A program made the translations under genes and the position numbers. From positions 1,736,001 to 1,800,000 of the forward strand of contig NZ_CP180351.1 of NCBI RefSeq assembly GCF_048006345.1: a stretch of DNA of 64,000 bases, written 5' to 3'. This document shows positions 1 to 7,562 of the stretch, piece by piece; within the stretch, counting starts at the first letter, position 1, and each line of letters opens with the position of its first letter. This stretch comes from Marivita sp030148515 (GTDB taxonomy: Bacteria; Pseudomonadota; Alphaproteobacteria; Rhodobacterales; Rhodobacteraceae). A model generated the notes under the pieces. That model saw nothing but the letters and a program-made list of their open reading frames with translations. It was not told the origin of the DNA and made no database searches.

Positions 1-1013
1 ATCCGCCCTTCCTTTTGGAGAAGCATGGCGCGGTCAATGCAGTTGCGCAATTCCGCGATGTTGCCGGGCCAGTCGTGTTCAAGCAGTTTGGCGCGCGCGG
101 CGGCGGTGAAACGTGGGCGGGCTTGCGCGGTTTCTCGCGCTTTGAGCCGGGCGAAATAGTCGGCGATGGGAAGAACATCCGCCGCTCGATCCGACAAAGG
201 CGGCACGTCGATCCATCCGACCTGAATGCGATATAGCAACTCGGGCGGGAAATCCTGGCCGGGCAGAAGATGTTTGATCGAGGTGGCTATCAGCGCGGGT
301 GGGGTTGCATCCCTTTGCAGCATTTGCAGCAATCGCGCTTGGGCTTGGCCGTTCAGATCCGAGACGTGCCGCAATAACAGGGTTCCGCCAAGGGCCTCTG
401 TGTATCCGGCTTCGAGGTCGGCAATTTCACAGAACGAGCAATCGAGCACGCTAAGCGGCGTGCCCGGCGCCGCTGTTTCATGCAAGGCAAGTGCGGTCTG
501 TGCCTTGCCGCTGCCCTCGGGACCCATGATGAGAATTCCGGGGCGGGTCGGAGACGATTTGCCCAGCGTCCGGATCGTGGCGCGCAAGCTGTTCGTTGCC
601 GACGATCGCCCGATGATCCGGTCCGCGCCGGTCCGGTCGAGACCTCCCTGCATCTCGTCCAGCATCAATTCGTTTGCGATCGCCGCGATCGATGCCATCG
701 GTGTCGGTTTTACCAGAAAATCTCTCGCACCGGCTTTCATGGCACGGACGGCCAAGTTGACATCGCCGTGTCCCGTCATCATGACAACCTGGGTCGCACC
801 ATGTTTCTGGCCGATCCAGCGCAACAGGTCAATTCCGTCATCTTCGTTCAGCTTGTAATCGAGGATCGCAAGCCGCGGCGCTGCTTCGTCGAACTGCGCC
901 TTGGCCGTGGCAGCATCAACCGCAAACCGGGCGGAATAGCCGCGTCTTTCGAGAAAGCTCACGATCGAACGGGCAAGGACAATTTCATCTTCTATGACAA
1001 GGATATCGCTCAT
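1..1013 (-). CDS. NtrC-type response regulator with degenerate AAA+ domain (3' end outside window)
   Basis: A two-component response regulator, partial: 337 residues are visible and the C-terminal DNA-binding part lies before base 1. The receiver domain (1-120) has the acidic pair near residue 9, phospho-acceptor D52, T80 and K102. The central domain (130-337) is recognisably NtrC-like, with the WPGN..ELRN block near 315 and an RIQV arginine-finger region near 262. It is abnormal at every catalytic point: the P-loop reads GPEGSGKA (164-171, Ala where Ser/Thr binds Mg), the stretch that should carry GAFTGA has no such motif, and Walker B is LLLRHV rather than FLDE. Sigma-54 activation therefore looks unlikely. 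The gene starts 4 bases after the kinase stop, so the two are co-transcribed. Confidence 0.85.
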   Translation of the reverse strand, partial: MSDILVIEDEIVLARSIVSFLERRGYSARFAVDAATAKAQFDEAAPRLAILDYKLNEDDGIDLLRWIGQKHGATQVVMMTGHGDVNLAVRAMKAGARDFLVKPTPMASIAAIANELMLDEMQGGLDRTGADRIIGRSSATNSLRATIRTLGKSSPTRPGILIMGPEGSGKAQTALALHETAAPGTPLSVLDCSFCEIADLEAGYTEALGGTLLLRHVSDLNGQAQARLLQMLQRDATPPALIATSIKHLLPGQDFPPELLYRIQVGWIDVPPLSDRAADVLPIADYFARLKARETAQARPRFTAAARAKLLEHDWPGNIAELRNCIDRAMLLQKEGR

Positions 1014-1017
1014 GGTT

Positions 1018-2424
1018 TCAGGCCTTTGCGGGCAGCGTCAGCGTCACGGAAACCCCGCTCTCGGGGCGGTTCTTGAGATCGAGCGTGCCACCGAGACGCT
1101 CCGCAATGCGGCGCCCCAGCGCCAGGCCCACACCGAGGCCGGATGACTTGCTCGACTGGAACGGCACGAACAGCCTTTCCAGTTGTTCCGTCGACAAGCC
1201 GGGACCAGTGTCCTCCACTTCGATGGCAATGCGCCCTCCCGGTGCGGGATGCCACCTGACAGTCAGAAGGCCACCGGATTTCATGGCCTCAATCGCGTTG
1301 GACAGGATCGTATTGAGAACCTGCTCAACCTCCGAGGACGCGGCGGCGGCAACCGGACTTCCCGCGCTTTGCTGTACCTCGACGCGGATGCCCCGTTTTG
1401 CCAACTGACCGGAAAAACCCCGAATGCAATCCTGAATGATCATGTCCACATGCGCCGTATCGGCGGCAAGCTCGGGCTTGTCTCTGGTGCGGGTCAGGAA
1501 CGACCGGATCCACGCCTCAAGCCGATCGACCTGGTCGGTGATTTCCATCACGGTCTCCCGTGTCTCGCGCGGGATATCATCGTCAGCGGCCAGCTCGGCA
1601 CAGGATCGGATCGCGGCAAGCGGATTGCGCAACCCATGCGCCACAGCCGAGGCCATTTCCCCGACAACCGCCAGCCTTTCGGTTTCGATCAATCGCTGTT
1701 CCTGCCGCTTGAGGATGCGAGCCGCATAGTAGACCACAGACAGCAGCGCCGCGAACAGTACAGCGCCGGAGAGGATCGCACCCACCCAGGCGAGTGTAAC
1801 GACATGATGAATTGTCGCCAGAAGGCTTTCCGGGGCCTTGTAGACCTCTACCGCGCCAATGATCGCGTCACCGGACTCGGCCCAGATCGGGATGTAGAAT
1901 TCTATGAACTCATCGACGTGGTCCGGCAGACCGACATGCTCTTCTTTCTCGCCACGGTCGACGACTACGATTTCCGGATGCAGTTCACCACGCAGCGCCG
2001 TTTCGAGTTCTTCGTTGCCTTCAAAGGTCTGGCCGATCAGTTCCCTGTCACTCGACCAGAGGATTTCGCCATTGGCCGCGTAAACATTGGCACGGAAGAC
2101 ATCCGGCAGGCTCGAGACGTGAATGAAGAACTCTTCGGTTTCAGGGTCGTCAGTCAACTCAGATGCAGGTGTCATGGTAAAGGACCGGGGATCCCGTTCC
2201 TCGACACGCACAATGGAATTCAGAAATTCCATCGAAACGACCGCGTCCCGCATCATCATGTTCGTGGTCATGTAGCTCGCCAGGTACTGGCTCAGCAGAA
2301 CGGTCGTTGTGAAGATCGCCAGAAAACTGGCGACCACAAAGATGCCCAGAACCTTTACGTAATGCGGAGAGTCACGCAGCGAGAGTAGTGTCTGCACGTT
2401 CCGAGTCCTCTTGAAATCACCCAT
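1018..2424 (-). CDS. Membrane sensor histidine kinase
   Basis: A 468-residue sensor kinase, partner of the following response regulator. A short cytoplasmic lead is followed by a membrane helix (about residues 25-48), a periplasmic sensor region of about 150 residues, and a second helix (about 207-237). Next come a HisKA domain with the phospho-acceptor histidine in VAHGLRNPLAAI (about residue 263) and a HATPase domain with NTILSNAIEAM (N box), VEDTGPGLS (G1) and GLGVGLAL (G2). The longest frame would begin at a TTG at 2463; I prefer the ATG at 2424, although a GTG at 2436 sits close to AAGGAG. It is divergent from galU over a region with a 22-bp palindrome. Ligand unknown. Confidence 0.88.
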   Translation of the reverse strand: MGDFKRTRNVQTLLSLRDSPHYVKVLGIFVVASFLAIFTTTVLLSQYLASYMTTNMMMRDAVVSMEFLNSIVRVEERDPRSFTMTPASELTDDPETEEFFIHVSSLPDVFRANVYAANGEILWSSDRELIGQTFEGNEELETALRGELHPEIVVVDRGEKEEHVGLPDHVDEFIEFYIPIWAESGDAIIGAVEVYKAPESLLATIHHVVTLAWVGAILSGAVLFAALLSVVYYAARILKRQEQRLIETERLAVVGEMASAVAHGLRNPLAAIRSCAELAADDDIPRETRETVMEITDQVDRLEAWIRSFLTRTRDKPELAADTAHVDMIIQDCIRGFSGQLAKRGIRVEVQQSAGSPVAAAASSEVEQVLNTILSNAIEAMKSGGLLTVRWHPAPGGRIAIEVEDTGPGLSTEQLERLFVPFQSSKSSGLGVGLALGRRIAERLGGTLDLKNRPESGVSVTLTLPAKA

Positions 2425-2486
2425 TCGTCCCTTCACGCTCCTTCCTTGTCGGATATTGCGCAATCAACTCAGGATTAGGGGGGCGA

Positions 2487-2508
2487 TTTTGGGGTATTTG
2501 CCCCAAAA
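2487..2508. promoter_or_regulatory. 22-bp palindrome before galU
   Basis: TTTTGGGG-N6-CCCCAAAA is a perfect inverted repeat in the divergent region between the sensor kinase and galU. A related element, GATTGGGT-N6-CCCCAATT, lies at 3510-3531. The shared core TTGGG-N8-CCCAA with identical spacing suggests one dimeric regulator; the neighbouring response regulator is the obvious candidate, which is inference. Confidence 0.5.
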
Positions 2509-2606
2509 GTTTATGCGACTTCCCCCAATCACCTCAGCCGTCCGCATCATCGCGAGCGGGGCTTTCTGCCAGTCTTGTCCTGTGTTCAAAAAGCGAGGCT
2601 GCCGAC

Positions 2607-3503
2607 ATGACCAGACAACCCAAGGTGACAAAGGCCGTCTTCCCCGTGGCCGGGTTGGGCACGCGATTCCTTCCGGCGACCAAGTCCGTCCCAAAGGAGT
2701 TGTTGCCGCTGGTGGATCGTCCCCTGATCCAGTATGCGATTGATGAAGCACGGGCTGCGGGCATTGAAGAGTTCATCTTCGTGACCGCACGCGGAAAGTC
2801 CGCGCTGGAGGACTACCTCGACCACGCCCCGCAACTCAGTGCGACCTTGCGGCTTGGAAACAAGACGAGCTTGCTGGCCGAGTTAGAACGCACGCGGATG
2901 CCGACCGGCGCGGTTGCCTATGCGCGCCAGGACGAACCGCGCGGTCTTGGTCATGCGGTCTGGTGTGCGCGGCACTTGATCGGGAACACCGCCTTCGCCG
3001 TGATCTTGCCCGATGACGTGATCGCAGGACCGACACCCTGTTTGCAGCAGATGGTCGAGGCTTATGCCGAGTGCGGCGGCAACCTGGTGGCAGCGATGGA
3101 AGTGGCACCGGATATGGTCGGCTCCTATGGCATTCTTGATGCCGAGTTTGGGCAGGGCCGCCTTGGCGCAGTCAAAGGCATGCTCGAAAAGCCCAGTCCA
3201 GAAAACGCGCCGTCCAACCTTGCGGTGGTGGGTCGATACATTCTCGACCCCGCGGTGCTCGATCATTTGTCGCAGCAAAGCATCGGTGCGGGTGGAGAAA
3301 TCCAACTCACCGACGCCATCGTAGCCGAGATCGGGCGTAGCAGCGTTTATGGATACCGCTTTGACGGGCGGCGCTATGACTGCGGATCGAAAGCCGGCTA
3401 CCTGCGCGCGATGGTTGCCTTTGCCTTGGAGCGGCCAGATCTGCGCGATGACTTCGAAGCGTGCCTTGCGAGTGTCGTCCAACCGCAGGTCGCGGCCCAA
3501 TAG
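2607..3503 (+). CDS. galU: UTP--glucose-1-phosphate uridylyltransferase
   Basis: Makes UDP-glucose from UTP and glucose-1-phosphate in the cytoplasm, the sugar donor for glycosyltransferases. The 298-residue length fits bacterial GalU. The N-terminus carries the nucleotide-binding signature FPVAGLGTRFLPATKSVPKE (about residues 13-32), followed by RPLIQYAIDEA; further on are LGHAVWCA and LPDDVI, and FEGRRYDCGSK-type sequence near the end (read here as FDGRRYDCGSK). It stands immediately before the glycosyltransferase operon and after a palindrome that recurs before that operon, so it most likely supplies UDP-glucose to it under shared control. Organisms often carry a second, housekeeping galU, so this may be a pathway-specific copy. 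Confidence 0.93.
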   Translation: MTRQPKVTKAVFPVAGLGTRFLPATKSVPKELLPLVDRPLIQYAIDEARAAGIEEFIFVTARGKSALEDYLDHAPQLSATLRLGNKTSLLAELERTRMPTGAVAYARQDEPRGLGHAVWCARHLIGNTAFAVILPDDVIAGPTPCLQQMVEAYAECGGNLVAAMEVAPDMVGSYGILDAEFGQGRLGAVKGMLEKPSPENAPSNLAVVGRYILDPAVLDHLSQQSIGAGGEIQLTDAIVAEIGRSSVYGYRFDGRRYDCGSKAGYLRAMVAFALERPDLRDDFEACLASVVQPQVAAQ

Positions 3504-3509
3504 GCATGA

Positions 3510-3531
3510 GATTGGGTGAAATGCCCCAATT
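3510..3531. promoter_or_regulatory. 22-bp palindrome before the glycosyltransferase operon
   Basis: GATTGGGT-N6-CCCCAATT begins 7 bases after the galU stop and lies about 100 bases before the receiver-glycosyltransferase gene. It matches the palindrome at 2487-2508 in length, spacing and core. A third, degenerate copy (only its CCCCAG half is clear) follows at about 3533-3554. Likely operator pair for the downstream operon. Confidence 0.45.
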
Positions 3532-3626
3532 TCCATGGCGGTGCTGCCCCAGTTTCTACGGGGAAGGATCTGCGCATCGCACATCCCTCCGACCATAATG
3601 GGATCCATTGAAACGAGGCCGTTCAG

Positions 3627-5195
3627 ATGCAAATCCTGCTGATCGAAGACGAAACGCTCCTTGCGCGCAACATAACCCGGGCTTTGCAGCGCACAGGCGC
3701 CGTCGTCCGGCATGCCGGTTCCGCATGTGACGCCCGTTCGGCGCTCTTGGACGGTGGGTACGACCTTGTGATCGCCGATATCTCGCTGGGCGACGGAGAC
3801 GGTCTGGACTTGCTTGGAGAAGCCGCGCCGATCTTGTCCCAGATACCAGTCATCGTGATGACTGGGCAGGATAGCGTGCGCAACCGGGCCCGCGCCGAAG
3901 GTCTGTCCGTGGCCGCCTTCCTGTCGAAACCCTTTGCGCTGTCCAGGCTTGTCGAACTGGTGTCGGCCCTCTTGCGAACGGGTGCCGGAACCTGGGCCGG
4001 AGGCGAAACGCGCAAACAGGGGTCATCCGTTGTGATGTATTCGCATGACACGATCGGCCTTGGCCATATGCGCCGCAACTCTGCCATCGCGCGCGAGCTG
4101 GTGGCGCGGGTCCCGGACATCTCCGTTCTGATGCTTGTCGGCTGCCCGGCGGGCATGGTGTTTGAACCGCATCCGGGCATCGACTATGTCAAGCTGCCCT
4201 CTCTGTCCAAACTGGGGCGCGGTGCCTATCAGGCCGGGTCGCTTCGGATCGATGCTCAAACAACCCGCGACATGCGGATGCGCATCATCGAGGGTGTCAT
4301 CAACTCGATCCGGCCCGATGTCTTTCTGGTGGACCATGAGCCCTCGGGCGCCATGGACGAACTGGTTTCGGTGCTCGAAACCCTCCGCGCTCGCCCGAAC
4401 GTGCAGACGGTCTTGGGGTTGCGCGACATCCTCGACGAACCTGCCCGCACCCGGGCGTTGTGGTCCGATCGAGGAATCGAGCAGCTTGTCGCCTCGGCCT
4501 ACGATCACATTCTCGTTTACGGCGACGACCGCTTTTTCCCGAGCGTCGAGTCCTATGGCTTGTCCGCCCTGAGACCGGGAAATGTCAGCACCTGCGGGAT
4601 CGTGACGGCGGTTCGGCCACGGCGTCGCCTTATCCCGCCTGAAACGCCGAAACGCGTTCTCGTATCTGGCGGGGGCGGACGGGATGCCTTCCCCATGATT
4701 TCCTCAGCGATCGCCGGCATCGGCATTTTACCGGAACAGAAACGCCCCGCAATGACAGTCATCACCGGCCCCTTGATGGACCAAGAACTACAAAACGAGG
4801 CCATTCGGCTGGGGTCAAGGTTTGGTGTCGAGGTTCTGAAGGCCGTGACCGACCTGCCCTCCTTGATGGCCCAATCGGACATGTTGATTACCATGACTGG
4901 CTACAATTCCATCAACGAAGCCCTGGCCCTCGGATGCCCGATTGTCACGGTGCCCCGGCTGGGTCCATCGGCGGAGCAGCGCCTTCGGGCCGAAGCGCTG
5001 GAACGAGCCGGACTTGCCCATTACCTGCGCCGCGAAGATCTGAGCGCGGAAAGCATCGCACGGCTGCTTGTATCCGCCCCCGTGGTGCCGCAAGCGGCAC
5101 GACCGAACATGGACGGCGTGCGCAACGCGGCGCGGCTGATCGCGTCGATGTGCGCTACCGAAACGTCTCAAAAGATGGAGTGGGCTCATGCCTGA
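3627..5195 (+). CDS. Response-regulator receiver domain fused to a MurG-like glycosyltransferase
   Basis: A 522-residue fusion. Residues 1-120 are a complete receiver domain: acidic residues 8-9, phospho-acceptor D51 in VIADIS, T79 in VIVMTG and K101 in LSKPF, so it should be phosphorylatable. Residues about 136-510 resemble the predicted glycosyltransferase group COG4671 (GT-B fold, MurG-like), opening with YSHDTIGLGHMRRN and later showing LVSGGGGRDA and ITMTGYNSINEALALGCP, the typical donor-binding half. There is no DNA-binding domain. It is the first gene of the operon, and its end overlaps the next start by 8 bases. The simplest reading is a glycosyltransferase whose activity or partner binding is switched by phosphorylation, perhaps by the nearby kinase; sugar donor and acceptor are unknown. 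Confidence 0.82.
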   Translation: MQILLIEDETLLARNITRALQRTGAVVRHAGSACDARSALLDGGYDLVIADISLGDGDGLDLLGEAAPILSQIPVIVMTGQDSVRNRARAEGLSVAAFLSKPFALSRLVELVSALLRTGAGTWAGGETRKQGSSVVMYSHDTIGLGHMRRNSAIARELVARVPDISVLMLVGCPAGMVFEPHPGIDYVKLPSLSKLGRGAYQAGSLRIDAQTTRDMRMRIIEGVINSIRPDVFLVDHEPSGAMDELVSVLETLRARPNVQTVLGLRDILDEPARTRALWSDRGIEQLVASAYDHILVYGDDRFFPSVESYGLSALRPGNVSTCGIVTAVRPRRRLIPPETPKRVLVSGGGGRDAFPMISSAIAGIGILPEQKRPAMTVITGPLMDQELQNEAIRLGSRFGVEVLKAVTDLPSLMAQSDMLITMTGYNSINEALALGCPIVTVPRLGPSAEQRLRAEALERAGLAHYLRREDLSAESIARLLVSAPVVPQAARPNMDGVRNAARLIASMCATETSQKMEWAHA

Positions 5196-6390
5196 CGCAC
5201 CGATCGCTTACGTTCTCAAGCGTTTTCCGCGCTTCAGCGAAACCTTCATTCTGAACGAGCTTCTGGCCCATGAGGCCGCCGGGGCAAAGACGCGGGTTTA
5301 TTCCCTTTTGGCCCCGCCCGAGGAGCCGCGCCATGCGCGACTTGCCGATCTGAAGGCCGAGGTGATGATCCTGAAAGAACACGGTTCAGGCGCCGATGGT
5401 GTTGTGCAATCGGCCGACGCGGCACTCTTTTCCGGCAAAAGCCCGCAAGAAATTGGTGCGTTGCAGCGCAAGGCCGCAGCAATTGCGGCGGACGCGCGGA
5501 CACGCGGAATTTCCCATCTCCATGCACATTTCGGATCGGACACCACCACGGTCGCCTGCCTGGCGGCGCGGGCGATTGGCGGAACCTATTCCTTTACCGC
5601 CCATGCGAAGGACATCTACCACACCTATGTCTCGCCCGAGGCAGATGCCGAGATGCGCCGCGTCAAGCTGCGCGAGGCGGCCTTCGTGGCCACGGTATCG
5701 GACTACAATGCTCGCCACCTGTCGGATCTCTGCCCCGAGGCACGGATCACCCGGCTTTATAACGGGATCGACCTGGCCGCGTTCCAGCCGGTCGATCAGG
5801 CCACCCAGCAGCAGGGACAACTGATCGCCGTCGGGCGCATGGTTGCCAAGAAGGGATTTGACGTGCTTCTGGACGCCTGCGCGTTGCTGAAGGCGCGCAA
5901 TGTGCCGGTTTCGATGTCCCTTGTCGGGTCGGGTCCCCTTGGTGAAACCCTGCGCGCAAAACGGGCGGCTTTGGGGCTGGAACACGTGGTATCGATGGAT
6001 GGCCCGCTTCCGCAAGAGGCGCTGATCCAGAAAATGGGCACCGCGCAGGCGGCTGTCCTGCCATGCGTGGTCACGGAAAGCGGTGATCGCGACGGGCTGC
6101 CCACCGTTCTGCTCGAAGCGATGGCCCGGGGTCTGCCGGTGGTCACGACAACCGTTTCAGGTGGTCCGGAGATTGTCAGGGACGGGTTGACCGGGCGCCT
6201 GTGCGCACCGGGCGATGCAACGTCGCTGGCAGACGCGCTGGAGGACGTCCTGGCCGTGCCCGACCGGGCGCGCCTGATGGGACAGGCAGGCAGACGCTGG
6301 GCGGAGGAGCTCTTCGACCTGACGACCAATGCGGGACGGCTGCGCAAGCTGATCCGCGACCCTGCTCGCGCGACACAAGAGGCGGCATGA
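5188..6390 (+). CDS. GT4-family glycosyltransferase
   Basis: A 400-residue retaining glycosyltransferase of the GT-B fold, family 4, acting at the cytoplasmic face of the membrane. The N-terminal acceptor half opens with YVLKRFPRFSETFILNEL, a pattern common in colanic-acid and exopolysaccharide transferases. The donor half contains VGRMVAKKGFDVLLDA and the EX7E-type block in ESGDRDGLPTVLLEAMARG (about residue 290-310). It overlaps the upstream fusion gene by 8 bases and the next gene by 4 (ATGA), so it is translationally coupled on both sides. The specific sugar cannot be read from sequence. Confidence 0.88.
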   Translation: MPDAPIAYVLKRFPRFSETFILNELLAHEAAGAKTRVYSLLAPPEEPRHARLADLKAEVMILKEHGSGADGVVQSADAALFSGKSPQEIGALQRKAAAIAADARTRGISHLHAHFGSDTTTVACLAARAIGGTYSFTAHAKDIYHTYVSPEADAEMRRVKLREAAFVATVSDYNARHLSDLCPEARITRLYNGIDLAAFQPVDQATQQQGQLIAVGRMVAKKGFDVLLDACALLKARNVPVSMSLVGSGPLGETLRAKRAALGLEHVVSMDGPLPQEALIQKMGTAQAAVLPCVVTESGDRDGLPTVLLEAMARGLPVVTTTVSGGPEIVRDGLTGRLCAPGDATSLADALEDVLAVPDRARLMGQAGRRWAEELFDLTTNAGRLRKLIRDPARATQEAA

Positions 6391-7562
6391 TGCGAATAGC
6401 GTATGTCACAGCCGATCGCGGCATCCCGGTCTTTGGTGAAAAAGGGGCCTCGATCCACATTCAGGAGATGATGCACGCCTTCGCGAAATTGGGACACGAG
6501 GTTCGAGCCGTGGTGGCGAAACGCGGAGAGGCGGCAGGCACCTCCCTCTATGTCGAAGAGGTTAAGACTTTGCTCGCCGGAAACACGCGCGCCGAAAAAG
6601 AGCGCGCTGCCATGGCGCAGGCCGACACGATTGAGGACCGGCTTTGTTCGCTTCACCGGGAGTGGCCGTTTGATCTGATCTACGAACGCTATTCGCTGTG
6701 GTCTGCCGCAGGATGCAGAGCCGCGCGCAGATTGGGCGTGCCAGTGGTGACCGAGGTCAACGCGCCCCTCGTGCTGGAACAGGCAGCCTTCAGGTCGCTT
6801 GTCTGCGAAGAGGACGCCCGCGCGATAGAGGCGGAGGTGCTGCGCACGTCGACGGCCCTTGCCGCTGTGTCGCGCCAGATGGCGGCATACCTGACGGATG
6901 CCGGGACTGATCCGGCCCGGATCCATGTGATCGGCAATGCGGTCGACACCGCCCATTTCCGTACCAAGACACCCGTGGCGCAGCTGCCAACGATTCCCCG
7001 CGACGCGTTTGTCGTTGGCTTCACTGGATCGCTGAAAATGTGGCACGGGGTCGATACGCTGTTGGCGGCCTTTCGCGCATTTCGGGCGGGCGAGCCCCGC
7101 GCTCACTTGTTGGTTTGCGGGGACGGTCCCAAGCGCGGATGGATCGAAGGTTTTGTGGCCGGAGCGGGCCTTGAGGACGCGGTGACGATGGCGGGCTGGG
7201 TCGATCATGCGGACCTGCCCGGGCTGATCGCACGGATGGACGTGGCGACCGCCCCCTACCCCGCGTCCGACGATCACTATTTCTCGCCACTGAAGCTCTA
7301 TGAGTACCTCGCCATGGGGCGACCCGTTTTGGCCAGTGATATAGGACAGACGGCAGAACTTTTGACCGGATCGAAGGCCGCCATGCTTCTGCCCCCCGGA
7401 AATGCGGAGGCACTGGCAAATGCGCTCCGGGCTCTATGCGACGACCCGGCGCTGCGGGCCCGAATGTCCGCTGCGGCCGCGGCAGAGGGCGCGCGTCACG
7501 ACTGGACCGAGAATGCGGCCCAAGTGGTGAAGATCGCGACCCGCGAAGAGGCCATGGCATGA
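6387..7562 (+). CDS. GT4-family glycosyltransferase
   Basis: A 391-residue GT-B glycosyltransferase. The start at 6387 (MMRIAYVTADRG) is chosen over an upstream in-frame start at 6201 because it gives the ATGA overlap seen throughout the operon and begins at the first Rossmann strand. The acceptor half has GASIHIQEMMHAFAKLGHEV; the donor half has VGFTGSLKMWHGVDTLLAAF, AGWVDHADLPGLIARMD and FSPLKLYEYLAMGRPVLASD, the usual GT4 donor-site region. It is the second consecutive GT4 of the cluster and probably adds a further sugar to the same product. Substrate unknown. Confidence 0.88.
   Translation: MMRIAYVTADRGIPVFGEKGASIHIQEMMHAFAKLGHEVRAVVAKRGEAAGTSLYVEEVKTLLAGNTRAEKERAAMAQADTIEDRLCSLHREWPFDLIYERYSLWSAAGCRAARRLGVPVVTEVNAPLVLEQAAFRSLVCEEDARAIEAEVLRTSTALAAVSRQMAAYLTDAGTDPARIHVIGNAVDTAHFRTKTPVAQLPTIPRDAFVVGFTGSLKMWHGVDTLLAAFRAFRAGEPRAHLLVCGDGPKRGWIEGFVAGAGLEDAVTMAGWVDHADLPGLIARMDVATAPYPASDDHYFSPLKLYEYLAMGRPVLASDIGQTAELLTGSKAAMLLPPGNAEALANALRALCDDPALRARMSAAAAAEGARHDWTENAAQVVKIATREEAMA

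Noticed and set aside
1..1013. Standard sigma-54-dependent activator
   Set aside because: P-loop, GAFTGA and Walker B are all altered, so the usual label would mislead.
5796..7277. Long open frame of 493 codons on the minus strand
   Set aside because: It is antisense to two glycosyltransferase genes with clear motifs and tight coupling; its translation has no recognisable domain. Such frames are common opposite GC-rich genes.
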